From: Betaproteobacteria bacterium
GTDB taxonomy: Bacteria > Pseudomonadota > Gammaproteobacteria > Burkholderiales > Rhodocyclaceae
NCBI GenBank assembly: GCA_020047725.1
Contig: JAIFNM010000107.1
Span: 1-10,165 of the forward strand
Length of the DNA: 10,165 bases
Reading direction: 5' to 3'
The position numbers were made by a program, and so were the translations under genes. Under the pieces are notes generated by a model. That model was not told the origin of the DNA and made no database searches. It worked only from the letters and a program-made list of their open reading frames with translations. Shown piece after piece: positions 1 through 6,774 of this stretch; within the stretch, counting starts at the first letter, position 1, and each line of letters opens with the position of its first letter.

Positions 1-979
1 CACGCGCCTGTTCGCTCAAACGCTCAAGACGATGACGCTCACGAAGCTCGAGAAACGCGAACAGCAGAACAACGAGCGGTATCACTCCAGCTGCAAGCAG
101 TAGCAGCCACATCGTCCCCTGATCAGCACTGTGCTCCATGGAAATGGTGACGAAGGACAAAGGGGTCTGCGCAATATCGACCTTGGCGATGACTGCCTTT
201 TCCTGGCTATTTTTAACCACCAATACACTCGTATGGTTGCCACTTCCCGACAATTCCTTGAGAGACTGCTCAAGCCCCGGTGATAGTCTGGAAGCCCCGT
301 TTCCGGTATCAAGCGGTGTCACCGTCTGGCGGTCGACAAGCAGGTTGTGCCAACGAGGCCGGGTTCGTCCGAACTGGGCAAAACTGGTATCGGCACTGGT
401 CCACGCCAGCAATTCCCCACGGTAGGTCTTGTTAATCCAGACCGGCGCACTGACCAGCAGCTCGGTCCTGTTTTTTGCCAGACGGATGTTTGCATCATGG
501 CTATCTGGAGCAAGCCACGCCCTGAATTCGTCAGTTCCCTCGACCCTGTTCCAACTGACGATCATTTCACCGTCACTATCGACCAAGGCCATTCCCGAGT
601 AAATTTCCTGTTCGCCGATTCGCTTGCGTTTTACGATCTGCTCGAAACGATCCTCGATTACCTGAACGTTCATTCCCAGACCGTACTCATAGCTCATTCC
701 AAGATCACGGTTCTTGAAAAAACTGACGACCGGTTCCGCTCCTGCCAGTTCAATAATGTCGTTCCGACGCTCCGAGAAGTAATAAGAGATCGCTGCAGCC
801 TGCTTCTCGGTTTCAAGTTGAAACTGAAGAAGAGCATCGGTCTGCAATTGCCGCAGAGATTCGTAGTTGCTCCAGAAAACAGCTAACGCATAGACGATCA
901 ACAATAGAAGAGAAACAACACTCTTCTTGTAGCTCTTCAGCAGATGAAAGATGCTGCGATTCGGCAGCGCGTCGGGCAT
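1..979 (-). CDS. Membrane sensor protein with periplasmic Cache-like domain, 3' part missing (runs off left edge)
   Basis: This frame is open from an ATG at 979 to the window edge and gives 326 residues with no stop, so the gene is cut at its C-terminal end. It has a short cytoplasmic N-terminus, a first membrane helix at about residues 20-37 and an extracytoplasmic domain at about 38-288. A second helix at about 290-311 leads into a charged helical linker (ELRERHRLERLSEQAR). The external domain starts with a long amphipathic helix (SYYFSERRNDIIELA) and contains GMALVDSDGEMIVSW near residue 129, which is typical of double-Cache sensor domains. Proteins of this layout are usually histidine kinases or GGDEF/EAL proteins; the output domain lies outside the window, so I cannot choose. 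The ATG overlaps the stop of the upstream solute-binding-protein gene by one base (taATG). That implies translational coupling, and the binding protein may present ligand to this receptor. The coding call is firm and the ligand is unknown. Confidence 0.85.
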   Translation of the reverse strand, partial: MPDALPNRSIFHLLKSYKKSVVSLLLLIVYALAVFWSNYESLRQLQTDALLQFQLETEKQAAAISYYFSERRNDIIELAGAEPVVSFFKNRDLGMSYEYGLGMNVQVIEDRFEQIVKRKRIGEQEIYSGMALVDSDGEMIVSWNRVEGTDEFRAWLAPDSHDANIRLAKNRTELLVSAPVWINKTYRGELLAWTSADTSFAQFGRTRPRWHNLLVDRQTVTPLDTGNGASRLSPGLEQSLKELSGSGNHTSVLVVKNSQEKAVIAKVDIAQTPLSFVTISMEHSADQGTMWLLLLAAGVIPLVVLLFAFLELRERHRLERLSEQAR

Positions 980-1899
980 TATCGACCGCTCGGCAGATTA
1001 CGAAAATAAGTTGGCAAGTAACGAGGGGCCGAACGAAAATACTTCCGCACCAGGCTCATATAGGTGCCATCTTCCTGAAGTTTGACAAAGAATTCGTCAA
1101 AGGCCTGTCGCAAGACGGGTGAGCTTTTCCTGAAAGCCGCTGCCATGCGCTGCTCTTCCGATACGGGGCCAATCACTTTGATCTGTCCAGGCCACTTCTC
1201 CAAAGCGTCGATGATGTCTGGAACGTCAAGCAGGGTCATTTCGCTCTCCTGTTTGAGCACAGCAGGTACGATGTCATTGAGATTGGTGCTCTTTGAGAAT
1301 CGATGCAGGCGGTAGCCTTTGCCCTCAATGTCGTAGAGCTTTGGATCGAGACACGAATTATCCATAACATAGGTCAGGCCCTGATTCAATTTAGCTTTGG
1401 TCGCCTTGATGTCAGTCGCCAAATCACCACTCGGTGAAATCGGCGTAATCGACAAGTCAGCGCGAGCCAGAAGCCAGACCGCCGAAGGAAATGTTGGCAC
1501 CGAGTAATCAATCACTGACTGCCGGCTGGGCAGAATAGTCAGACCGTTACCAATAATGTCACCACGAATCGGCCGTTTCCCTACCGCTCGCGTGGTCGGC
1601 TTATACTCCAGGTCATGGCCGATCAAATCCTGAATGACGTTTGACCAATCGGCCGCAACAAACTCATAGCGCACACCGATGTGTTTGGCGAACAACTGGA
1701 CAATCTCCACGTCAAGGCCTTCGCCGTTGCCAGTGACAAATCGAGCATAAGGCACTCCAAGGTGACGAAGCACTCCCCGTTCACGAATTTCGGCAAGATC
1801 TTGTGCAATACCGGGCATGGACAAGAGAGCAAGAAAACACCCCAGAAGCACTCGACAGTTTACGGTGAAAGTTCTTGATGCTTGCACACATGCTGTCAT
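979..1899 (-). CDS. Periplasmic solute-binding protein, family 3 (SBP_bac_3)
   Basis: This is a 306-residue exported binding protein. Residues 1-32 form a signal peptide (hydrophobic VLLGCFLALLS, likely cut around GIA-QD). The mature part has the family 3 pattern: GVLRHLGVPYARF near 42-54, GEGLDVEIVQLFAKHIGV near 59-76, and TILPSRQSVIDYSVP near 121-135. LLDVPDIIDAL lies near 223-233 and a C-terminal helix LQEDGTYMSLVRKYF near 274-288. R126 and D225 sit where amino-acid-binding members bind the ligand carboxylate and amino group, so an amino acid or small organic acid is plausible. I chose the ATG at 1899 because GGAG lies eight bases upstream. A TTG at 1944 in the same frame would place 15 extra residues before the signal peptide and has no clear ribosome binding site. 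No ABC permease is adjacent. The next gene is a membrane sensor overlapping by one base, which suggests a sensing rather than an uptake role. Confidence 0.88.
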   Translation of the reverse strand: MTACVQASRTFTVNCRVLLGCFLALLSMPGIAQDLAEIRERGVLRHLGVPYARFVTGNGEGLDVEIVQLFAKHIGVRYEFVAADWSNVIQDLIGHDLEYKPTTRAVGKRPIRGDIIGNGLTILPSRQSVIDYSVPTFPSAVWLLARADLSITPISPSGDLATDIKATKAKLNQGLTYVMDNSCLDPKLYDIEGKGYRLHRFSKSTNLNDIVPAVLKQESEMTLLDVPDIIDALEKWPGQIKVIGPVSEEQRMAAAFRKSSPVLRQAFDEFFVKLQEDGTYMSLVRKYFRSAPRYLPTYFRNLPSGR

Positions 1900-2103
1900 G
1901 GTCGGTAGCTCCAAGAAGGAAGCAGACGTATGTGAACTGGCCAAGAGCAGGCCAGTGAATGTATTAATATAGCATATAATCTGATGAGTCCTGCGAGCCG
2001 CTTTGGACCAGATCGGTTCTTTCCACGGTGAGTCAGCATAAGTCCGTGCAGTCCCACTTCGTGGTTAAATTGCGTCTCCACACTCAGAGTTCTACCTTAA
2101 ACC
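1900..2103. promoter_or_regulatory. Divergent intergenic region between the binding-protein/sensor pair and nnr
   Basis: These 204 bases separate two divergent genes and should hold both promoters. The central part, 1961-1980, is distinctly AT-rich against its surroundings. It contains a perfect TATAAT on the plus strand at 1975-1980 and TATATT on the minus strand at 1971-1966. Neither has a convincing TTGACA-like -35 element at 16-18 bases, so the promoters may be weak or need an activator. The small inverted repeat CCAC-TTC-GTGG near 2058 has no following T-run and is not a terminator. I see no recognisable operator. The start of nnr at 2104 has no strong ribosome binding site. Confidence 0.4.
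1907..1911 (-). promoter_or_regulatory. Shine-Dalgarno deciding the start of the solute-binding protein
   Basis: On the minus strand the bases before the ATG at 1899 read TTGGAGCTACCGACATG. GGAG is placed eight bases from the ATG. This favours that start over the in-frame TTG at 1944 and gives a normal-length signal peptide. Confidence 0.65.
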
Positions 2104-3597
2104 ATGAGTTCCATTCCGCTTTTTCGCGCAGCAGAACTGCGTCGTATCGAAGCCGCCGCCTCTGATCAACCGCTCATGCGACGTGCTGGGCGTGCCGCCG
2201 CCGATCTAGCAACGGCAATCTGCCTCAATCGCGGTGCAGCCATTCTCGTCCTCGCCGGTCCGGGTAACAACGGTGGCGATGCCTTTGAGGCCGCTCGACT
2301 TCTAGGTGACCGGTTCTTTGATACCCATGTGGTGTCTATCGGCCAAGCCGAGGATATGCCAGCGGATGCGGCAAATGCGTACCGGCACTATACAAATACG
2401 GGAGGCTCAACAATTCGCGAAATTCCCGATAATCAGCGCTGGTCACTGATCATCGACGGACTGTTCGGCATTGGTTTGAAGCGTGAGATTAGCGGTGCCT
2501 ACGCCGAGCTGATTCACCAAGCCAATGCGCTGGCTGCACGCGATGGCTGTCCGCTGCTCGCCCTGGACTGCCCAAGCGGCCTTGATGCTGATACTGGAAA
2601 ACGCCACGGGGTAACGATCCGTGCCAGTCATACGATCACCTTCATCGGTGCCAAGCCTGGATTGTTCACCGCTGACGGACCAGATCAATGCGGCGAAGTC
2701 TCGATTGCCCGGCTCGAACTCGATACTGAAAAAATCGTCGAAACACCGGGCAGAACCGTCAGCCTGAAGCTTTTTTCCGACCAACTCAGACCCCGCTTGC
2801 GCAACAGCCACAAGGGCAGCAATGGCAATGCCGGTATTCTTGGCGGAGCGCAAGGCATGATTGGTGCCGCACTGCTCGCCGCTCGCGCTGCACTTCGACT
2901 GGGCAGTGGCCGGGTCTACGTCGGACTGCTCGACAAACACGCCCCGGCGCTCGACATGATGCAACCGGAACTCATGCTGCGCCGCCCAGAAAGGCTGCTC
3001 GCGACCGACCTTACGGCGCTGGCCTGTGGCCCCGGTATGGGAAGCACCCACGAAGCGCGCGCCCTGCTTGAAGAGGCTTGTCAACTCGACCTGCCGCTCG
3101 TACTCGACGCCGACGCCCTAAATCTCGTAGCAGCGGAGGGAGAGTTGCACGTTGCCTTGGCAACACGAACGGCCCCCACATTGCTCTCCCCGCATCCGGC
3201 AGAAGCTGCGCGGCTGCTTGACTGCGACGTAGCAACGATTCAGGAAGACCGTCTGGCTGCCGCACTCGAACTTGCGACGCACTACAACGCCCTCGTGGTT
3301 TTAAAGGGATGCGGGAGCGTAGTAGCTTCCGCCGCTGGCGAGTGGTTCATCAACACCAACGGCAATCCGGGGTTGGCCACAGCGGGCAGTGGGGACATCC
3401 TCACCGGCATCGTCACTGCGCTTCTTTCCCAGGGCTGGCCAGCGCTGGAGGCCCTGCTTGCTGCGGTGCATTTGCACGGCGCCGCAGCCGACCGTCTCGT
3501 TGCACAAGGCTGCGGCCCGGTCGGGCTGAATGCGGGTGAATTAATCGATAGTGCCAGGTATAGCCTTAACCAGTGGATTTCCGGCTCTACCTCATGA
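2104..3597 (+). CDS. nnr: Bifunctional NAD(P)HX epimerase / ADP-dependent NAD(P)HX dehydratase
   Basis: This 497-residue cytoplasmic enzyme repairs hydrated NADH and NADPH. The N-terminal YjeF_N half (about 1-215) interconverts the R and S epimers of NAD(P)HX. The C-terminal ribokinase-like half (about 225-490) dehydrates S-NAD(P)HX using ADP. The epimerase half shows AGPGNNGGD at 51-59, IIDGLFGIGL at 116-125 and DCPSGLDADTG at 155-165. The dehydratase half shows HKGSNGNAGILGG at 236-248, ACGPGMG at 307-313, VLDADALN at 333-340, LLSPHPAEAARLL at 360-372 and the nucleotide-site motif AGSGDILTG at 427-435, where D431 is the expected catalytic Asp. Length and domain order match the usual fused bacterial form. 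The ATG at 2104 is the first in frame and lies just before the conserved N-terminal helix, although the upstream bases carry no strong Shine-Dalgarno. The gene is divergent from the binding-protein gene and converges on the Nudix gene with overlapping stop codons. It appears intact. Confidence 0.96.
   Translation: MSSIPLFRAAELRRIEAAASDQPLMRRAGRAAADLATAICLNRGAAILVLAGPGNNGGDAFEAARLLGDRFFDTHVVSIGQAEDMPADAANAYRHYTNTGGSTIREIPDNQRWSLIIDGLFGIGLKREISGAYAELIHQANALAARDGCPLLALDCPSGLDADTGKRHGVTIRASHTITFIGAKPGLFTADGPDQCGEVSIARLELDTEKIVETPGRTVSLKLFSDQLRPRLRNSHKGSNGNAGILGGAQGMIGAALLAARAALRLGSGRVYVGLLDKHAPALDMMQPELMLRRPERLLATDLTALACGPGMGSTHEARALLEEACQLDLPLVLDADALNLVAAEGELHVALATRTAPTLLSPHPAEAARLLDCDVATIQEDRLAAALELATHYNALVVLKGCGSVVASAAGEWFINTNGNPGLATAGSGDILTGIVTALLSQGWPALEALLAAVHLHGAAADRLVAQGCGPVGLNAGELIDSARYSLNQWISGSTS
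3592..3597. other. Shared convergent stop hexamer TCATGA
   Basis: The self-complementary hexamer TCATGA supplies TGA to nnr (3595-3597, plus strand) and TGA to the Nudix gene (3594-3592, minus strand). No intergenic space remains for a terminator between the two genes. Confidence 0.9.
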
Positions 3598-4215
3598 ATT
3601 GTGCTCGGCGCTCAGTGCTTTAAAAAGCATCAGGATGATCCCCGCCGTCGCTCCCCAGATGAAGTAGTCCTGAAAGGGCATAGCGTAATAATGCCGAAGT
3701 TCCCCACGATAGTTCAAGGAATGCTGCTGATGGTTGGCAGGGTCCATCAAGAAAGCAAGTGGCACTTCAAAAACTTCCGCAACCTCTCCGGGAGCTGGGG
3801 ATAAATCGAAGGGAGGCGTCACTATCGCCACCACGGGTGTAATACGAAAACCTGTAACGGTGTGGTATTCGGGTAAGTAGCCAAGGATTTCAACGTGTGC
3901 CGAGGACAAGCCGATTTCTTCTGCCGCCTCACGCAAGGCCGTATGTGCCGGCGAAGAATCTTCGGGCTCCACGCGGCCACCGGGAAAGCTGATCTGCCCG
4001 GGATGATCTTTAAGATGGGCGGTACGCTGAGTAAACAGCACTGAGGGCCCGCTCTCGCGTAGAACGATGGGAAAAAGCACCGAAGCGGGTATCAGTTCTT
4101 CGTCGCCAACACCGTCTCCCACCACATCGATAGGCCCCACCGCTACCGGATATAGAACCGAACGCAGATGAACAATATCGACTATCTCTGCTGCCAGCAA
4201 AGCGGTGCTATCCAA
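3592..4215 (-). CDS. Nudix hydrolase, CoA pyrophosphatase type (NudL-like)
   Basis: This 207-residue protein probably cleaves coenzyme A or acyl-CoA to phosphopantetheine and adenosine 3',5'-bisphosphate. The evidence is the UPF0035-type signature VLFTQRTAHLKDHPGQISFP at residues 59-78, which distinguishes the CoA subfamily. It is followed directly by the Nudix box GG-RVEPED...TALREAAEEIGL (79-103) with the metal-binding REAAEE. The spacing between the box's Gly and the REAAEE helix is slightly longer than the generic Nudix pattern, as in E. coli NudL. The start is uncertain. The TTG at 4215 is 16 bases after the stop of the 87-residue gene, has no well-spaced ribosome binding site and may depend on coupling. 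The family also tolerates a shorter N-terminus. It is probably the last gene of the protease / small protein / Nudix cluster. Its TGA overlaps the TGA of nnr on the other strand. Confidence 0.9.
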   Translation of the reverse strand: MDSTALLAAEIVDIVHLRSVLYPVAVGPIDVVGDGVGDEELIPASVLFPIVLRESGPSVLFTQRTAHLKDHPGQISFPGGRVEPEDSSPAHTALREAAEEIGLSSAHVEILGYLPEYHTVTGFRITPVVAIVTPPFDLSPAPGEVAEVFEVPLAFLMDPANHQQHSLNYRGELRHYYAMPFQDYFIWGATAGIILMLFKALSAEHNS

Positions 4216-4231
4216 AGCCGAATCAGACTGC

Positions 4232-4495
4232 TCAGTTTCCTGCGACAGCTTGCTCTTCCTCGATTTCGGCGCGCACGGCGTTTAGTGCGTCCTGCAATGT
4301 TTCTTCAGACAATGAGTTAATCGATGTCGCCACCAGATCCGCAGACTCTACGGCGCCAACCGGTAGTCGCTTGCTGTCCAGACTGGCAATAAGTGCGGCG
4401 GTCGCACCGACTACGCGCAGCAGGTTCTGCCGTTCGCCCATCAGCATTTCGAGTTCGCGGCGCAACATGACTATTTCCTGGTCGCGATGGGGCAT
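4232..4495 (-). CDS. Small helical protein of unknown function (87 aa)
   Basis: I do not recognise this 87-residue protein. It looks real. The ATG at 4495 has an excellent ribosome binding site (AGGAG six bases upstream), it begins nine bases after the stop of the aspartic protease gene, and the Nudix gene follows 16 bases after its own stop. It has no signal peptide. Residues 5-40 are predicted to be a long amphipathic helix with hydrophobic residues at heptad-like spacing (IVMLRRELEMLMGERQNLLR, then VVGATAALIASL). Residues 60-83 form a second acidic helix (SEETLQDALNAVRAEIEEEQ). The intervening segment, SKRLPVGAVESADLV, may be a loop. A short helical hairpin or coiled-coil dimer is the likely fold, possibly an adaptor or regulator. 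Its function is unknown. Confidence 0.75.
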   Translation of the reverse strand: MPHRDQEIVMLRRELEMLMGERQNLLRVVGATAALIASLDSKRLPVGAVESADLVATSINSLSEETLQDALNAVRAEIEEEQAVAGN

Positions 4496-4501
4496 GTAAT
4501 T

Positions 4502-4506
4502 CTCCT
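4502..4506 (-). promoter_or_regulatory. Strong Shine-Dalgarno of the 87-residue gene
   Basis: The minus strand reads TACTAGGAGAATTACATG. AGGAG is six bases from the ATG at 4495 and overlaps the TAG stop of the upstream protease gene. Ribosomes ending the protease gene would sit on this site. Confidence 0.75.
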
Positions 4507-5209
4507 AGTAGCGTTTCTTTAGCGTCATGGTATCTCCACTTCGCTGCATTTCCATACGGTTTAAAAAACTCATGCCGAGCAGTGCAAACGGCATATCCTG
4601 CTGATGCACCAAGGCATCAACGTTGTTCATGACAATTTCACCGACACGCACAGAATCAAGCTTGACGCGCGTAACCACCGTCTGTCCATTCGCGGTGTTG
4701 GCAATGCCTTGCTGGCCCTTGTTGGTATCGATACCAATCCGGCGTGCATCGCTCGCCCCCAGAGAAATCATGGAAGCCCCCGTATCCACGATAAACCGAA
4801 TGGTTGTACCGTTCACATTTCCAGTCGTCAAAAAATGCCCAGCCGCGTCAGCGGTCAAAACGACCGACGCCGGGCCATTGCCCGAAGACTGAGATGCAAC
4901 GTTCTGGCCAACTCGCAACACCCTTTTCTTCCCATCGACCTCAATGGTTGCCGTTTCGCCTTCAATTGAAACGACTTTGACCCCTTCATCCGTCCTGACA
5001 CCGACCGGAACGATGCGCGGCTGACCGCCATTGATGGTTAACAAGGCCTTCCCAGAGAACAGTCCAGCCAGACCAACATCTGCGCCATGGGCAACCGGTA
5101 CAGCCAGCAACAGGCAACACATCGCCGAAGTTGTAACTTCAAGCACGCGATTGAAGCCAGATCTACCACACCCGGATTGTTTGATCATGAAACCCGTCAC
5201 CAATTCCAC
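4505..5209 (-). CDS. Exported retropepsin-like aspartic protease (TIGR02281-type, clan AA)
   Basis: This protein has up to 234 residues. A signal or anchor segment lies at about 24-42 (VTTSAMCCLLLAVPVAHG). A small beta-rich domain follows at about 45-105 (GLFSGKALLTINGGQPRIVP, ending VDGKKRVLRVGQNV), then a retropepsin fold from about 115. The catalytic motif is FIVDTGASMISLG with DTG at 142-144. The second half of the fold shows VDALVHQQDMPFALLGMSFL near 197-216. A single DTG means the enzyme must dimerise, as retroviral proteases do. Location would be the periplasm or the periplasmic face of the inner membrane; the substrate is unknown. The first start is a GTG at 5209. A GTG at 5200 is preceded by GAGG at eight bases and may be preferred, and an ATG at 5188 is also possible. 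All three keep the hydrophobic segment. The gene heads a tight cluster with the 87-residue and Nudix genes. Confidence 0.88.
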   Translation of the reverse strand: MELVTGFMIKQSGCGRSGFNRVLEVTTSAMCCLLLAVPVAHGADVGLAGLFSGKALLTINGGQPRIVPVGVRTDEGVKVVSIEGETATIEVDGKKRVLRVGQNVASQSSGNGPASVVLTADAAGHFLTTGNVNGTTIRFIVDTGASMISLGASDARRIGIDTNKGQQGIANTANGQTVVTRVKLDSVRVGEIVMNNVDALVHQQDMPFALLGMSFLNRMEMQRSGDTMTLKKRY

Positions 5210-5319
5210 CTCTCAAAACCGAGGGACGGGACTATTCTGCCACATTCCTTCATCAACACCCGGTGCCATGCAAACCAATTGCCCTCAGCCAGAGCAATCG
5301 GCGCGCTGCTTCAGCAATT
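5210..5319. other. Intergenic gap between the outer-membrane protein gene and the protease gene
   Basis: These 110 bases probably carry the promoter of the protease cluster and the 3' end of the DUF1302 transcript. AATTGC at 5278-5283 and GCAATT at 5314-5319 form an inverted repeat about 30 bases apart. A smaller GCTG-AAG-CAGC hairpin lies close to the stop codon. Neither is followed by a T-run, so I do not call a Rho-independent terminator. No clear -35/-10 pair is visible. Confidence 0.35.
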
Positions 5320-6774
5320 TCAGAAGCTGTAGCGGACTTCCGAATACACGCGGTCTCGACCATCGTACTGCCCGAACAACCCCAGCGCCGGGCCTTTGAA
5401 CACATCGGCACCGACGGCCAGACGCCAGTTCCGCTCGAAATTCCAAGTCACTCTGGGGCGGAAAAGCCAATCGGTACGATTTAGACTGGAAATAAACATT
5501 GCCTGAACTTCCAGTTTATCGTTGAGTTTGTGATTCAATAAAAGGCTGTAGCCGTTTTCCTGCTTGTCCGAAATCAGGTCCGGGTCGTGATTGAAGTAGT
5601 CCCGTTGAAAAACCTGCACGTTAAAACGCGTATCTGCCGGCAAGGTAAAATCGAACCCAAGCGCCCAGTCGAGGGTATTCTGCGGAGCGAGCCCATCGGC
5701 ATCACCAAGCCGCAAAACGCTGAACTTTCGTCCGCGTGTATAGACAGCCTCACCCTTCAGAACGAACGAACCGAAATCCTTGGCCAGCGTGCTACCGAAC
5801 TGATTGATCCTTTCATGCCGGGCTTCGTAAATGATCATTCCTGGCGACGTCGCGGTATCACGGTAAAACGTTGGCGAAATATCCATACTGCTGTATGCAA
5901 AGCCGGAAACATCCCAACCATTCTGAAGGGCCGAGAGACGCAATCCATAGTTGGTATTGCTCAAATTCCGCGTCGGGCGGACCTCGTTTCGGTACTGAAC
6001 GCCAGCTTGCAACGGATAAGGATAGAACTCAGCCCCCGGCTTGCCAATCAGATCGTAACTGGCGACCGGAATCCACAGCAACTCGGCATGAATATCATCT
6101 TTGAAATACTCTGCCCGCACGGCCCACTGGGGAATCCGCATGGTGTCGAATTCCGGAAGGATAAACTCGCGCGTATCTCTGGCTGAAACTACGTCAGCGA
6201 AGAACAGGCCAACCATTTCACCCCAGACGACATTTTGCTTTCCTAAACGAAAATCCCAGTCTCCGGCACCGATGTCCAGATAGTTTTCGCGCAGCGTCAG
6301 ATTGAAACGCTGGTCTTTAGCGACTGCACCTGGATAGTGATTGTTGACGCTGAAAACCGCATCGTAATCAACACGAGCACCCAGTTTCCACTTAATGCCA
6401 TCACCCAGATTCCCCTGCGAACTTAGATCAGCTCGCGTCAGCATTTTCGACCAGTGTTCCGGCGACTGATAGGCACGTGCCATTTCGATTTGCAGAAAAC
6501 CTTTGATACCGCCAGTAGACGGTGAAGCCTGCTTCTCGGTCTTTGCGTCTGCTTTGAGCACATCGTCATCATCACCGAAAAGCGAATCACGGCTGTCGTT
6601 CGCCGCGAGCAAATAGGGCGATTTTTGGATTGCTGGCTTACCCGAGGGCTCAGCCCACGCGGTGGCGGCAGACAACGCGAGCAATATGCAAACAATGGGT
6701 TTGTAGCTCAGGCCTCGAACTGATTCATTCACGTCAAACATACCTGCCCTTTCGGCAATCAAATTGGCATTCAT
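5320..6774 (-). CDS. DUF1302-family outer-membrane protein
   Basis: This protein of up to 484 residues is an outer-membrane beta-barrel candidate. A signal peptide lies at about residues 18-41 (KPIVCILLALSAATAWA-EP). An acidic, probably flexible segment at about 60-90 (SLFGDDDDVLKADAK) follows. The rest has alternating beta strands and ends in RVYSEVRYSF, with the C-terminal Phe used by the BAM machinery. The block around DFRLGKQNVVWGEM, then SARDTREFILPEFDTMRIPQ and HAELLWIP, matches the DUF1302 family as I know it. Function in the family is unsettled; members are often found with envelope transporters. The ATG at 6774 overlaps the stop of the ABC ATPase gene (ATGA). An in-frame ATG at 6741 (residue 12) has a better ribosome binding site (AAGG, six bases) and gives a more compact signal peptide, so either may be used. 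The coupling implies that the barrel works with the ATPase. Confidence 0.87.
   Translation of the reverse strand: MNANLIAERAGMFDVNESVRGLSYKPIVCILLALSAATAWAEPSGKPAIQKSPYLLAANDSRDSLFGDDDDVLKADAKTEKQASPSTGGIKGFLQIEMARAYQSPEHWSKMLTRADLSSQGNLGDGIKWKLGARVDYDAVFSVNNHYPGAVAKDQRFNLTLRENYLDIGAGDWDFRLGKQNVVWGEMVGLFFADVVSARDTREFILPEFDTMRIPQWAVRAEYFKDDIHAELLWIPVASYDLIGKPGAEFYPYPLQAGVQYRNEVRPTRNLSNTNYGLRLSALQNGWDVSGFAYSSMDISPTFYRDTATSPGMIIYEARHERINQFGSTLAKDFGSFVLKGEAVYTRGRKFSVLRLGDADGLAPQNTLDWALGFDFTLPADTRFNVQVFQRDYFNHDPDLISDKQENGYSLLLNHKLNDKLEVQAMFISSLNRTDWLFRPRVTWNFERNWRLAVGADVFKGPALGLFGQYDGRDRVYSEVRYSF

Noticed and set aside
347..886. Plus-strand open frame of 179 codons antisense to the sensor gene
   Set aside because: The opposite strand encodes a coherent two-helix Cache sensor open from 979 to the edge. 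The plus-strand frame has no domain, signal or plausible ribosome binding site.
1900..1944. Longer start (TTG at 1944) for the solute-binding protein
   Set aside because: The ATG at 1899 has GGAG at eight bases and gives a normal signal peptide. The TTG adds 15 polar residues before it without a ribosome binding site.
2443..3084. Minus-strand open frame of 213 codons inside nnr
   Set aside because: It is a shadow of the NAD(P)HX repair gene, whose motifs are continuous on the plus strand. The shadow product shows no recognisable motif.
5278..5319. Possible Rho-independent terminator after the DUF1302 gene
   Set aside because: The inverted repeat AATTGC/GCAATT is short and widely spaced, with no T-run on either strand.
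5587..6186. Plus-strand open frame of 199 codons inside the DUF1302 gene
   Set aside because: It is antisense to a complete outer-membrane protein gene, and its product is basic and without recognisable structure.
801..6541. Near-identical short string (GCCTGCTTCTCGGT) in the sensor gene near 800 and in the DUF1302 gene near 6528
   Set aside because: Both encode TEKQA on the minus strand. A single short match of this length within unrelated genes is best explained by chance, with no further copies or flanking symmetry.
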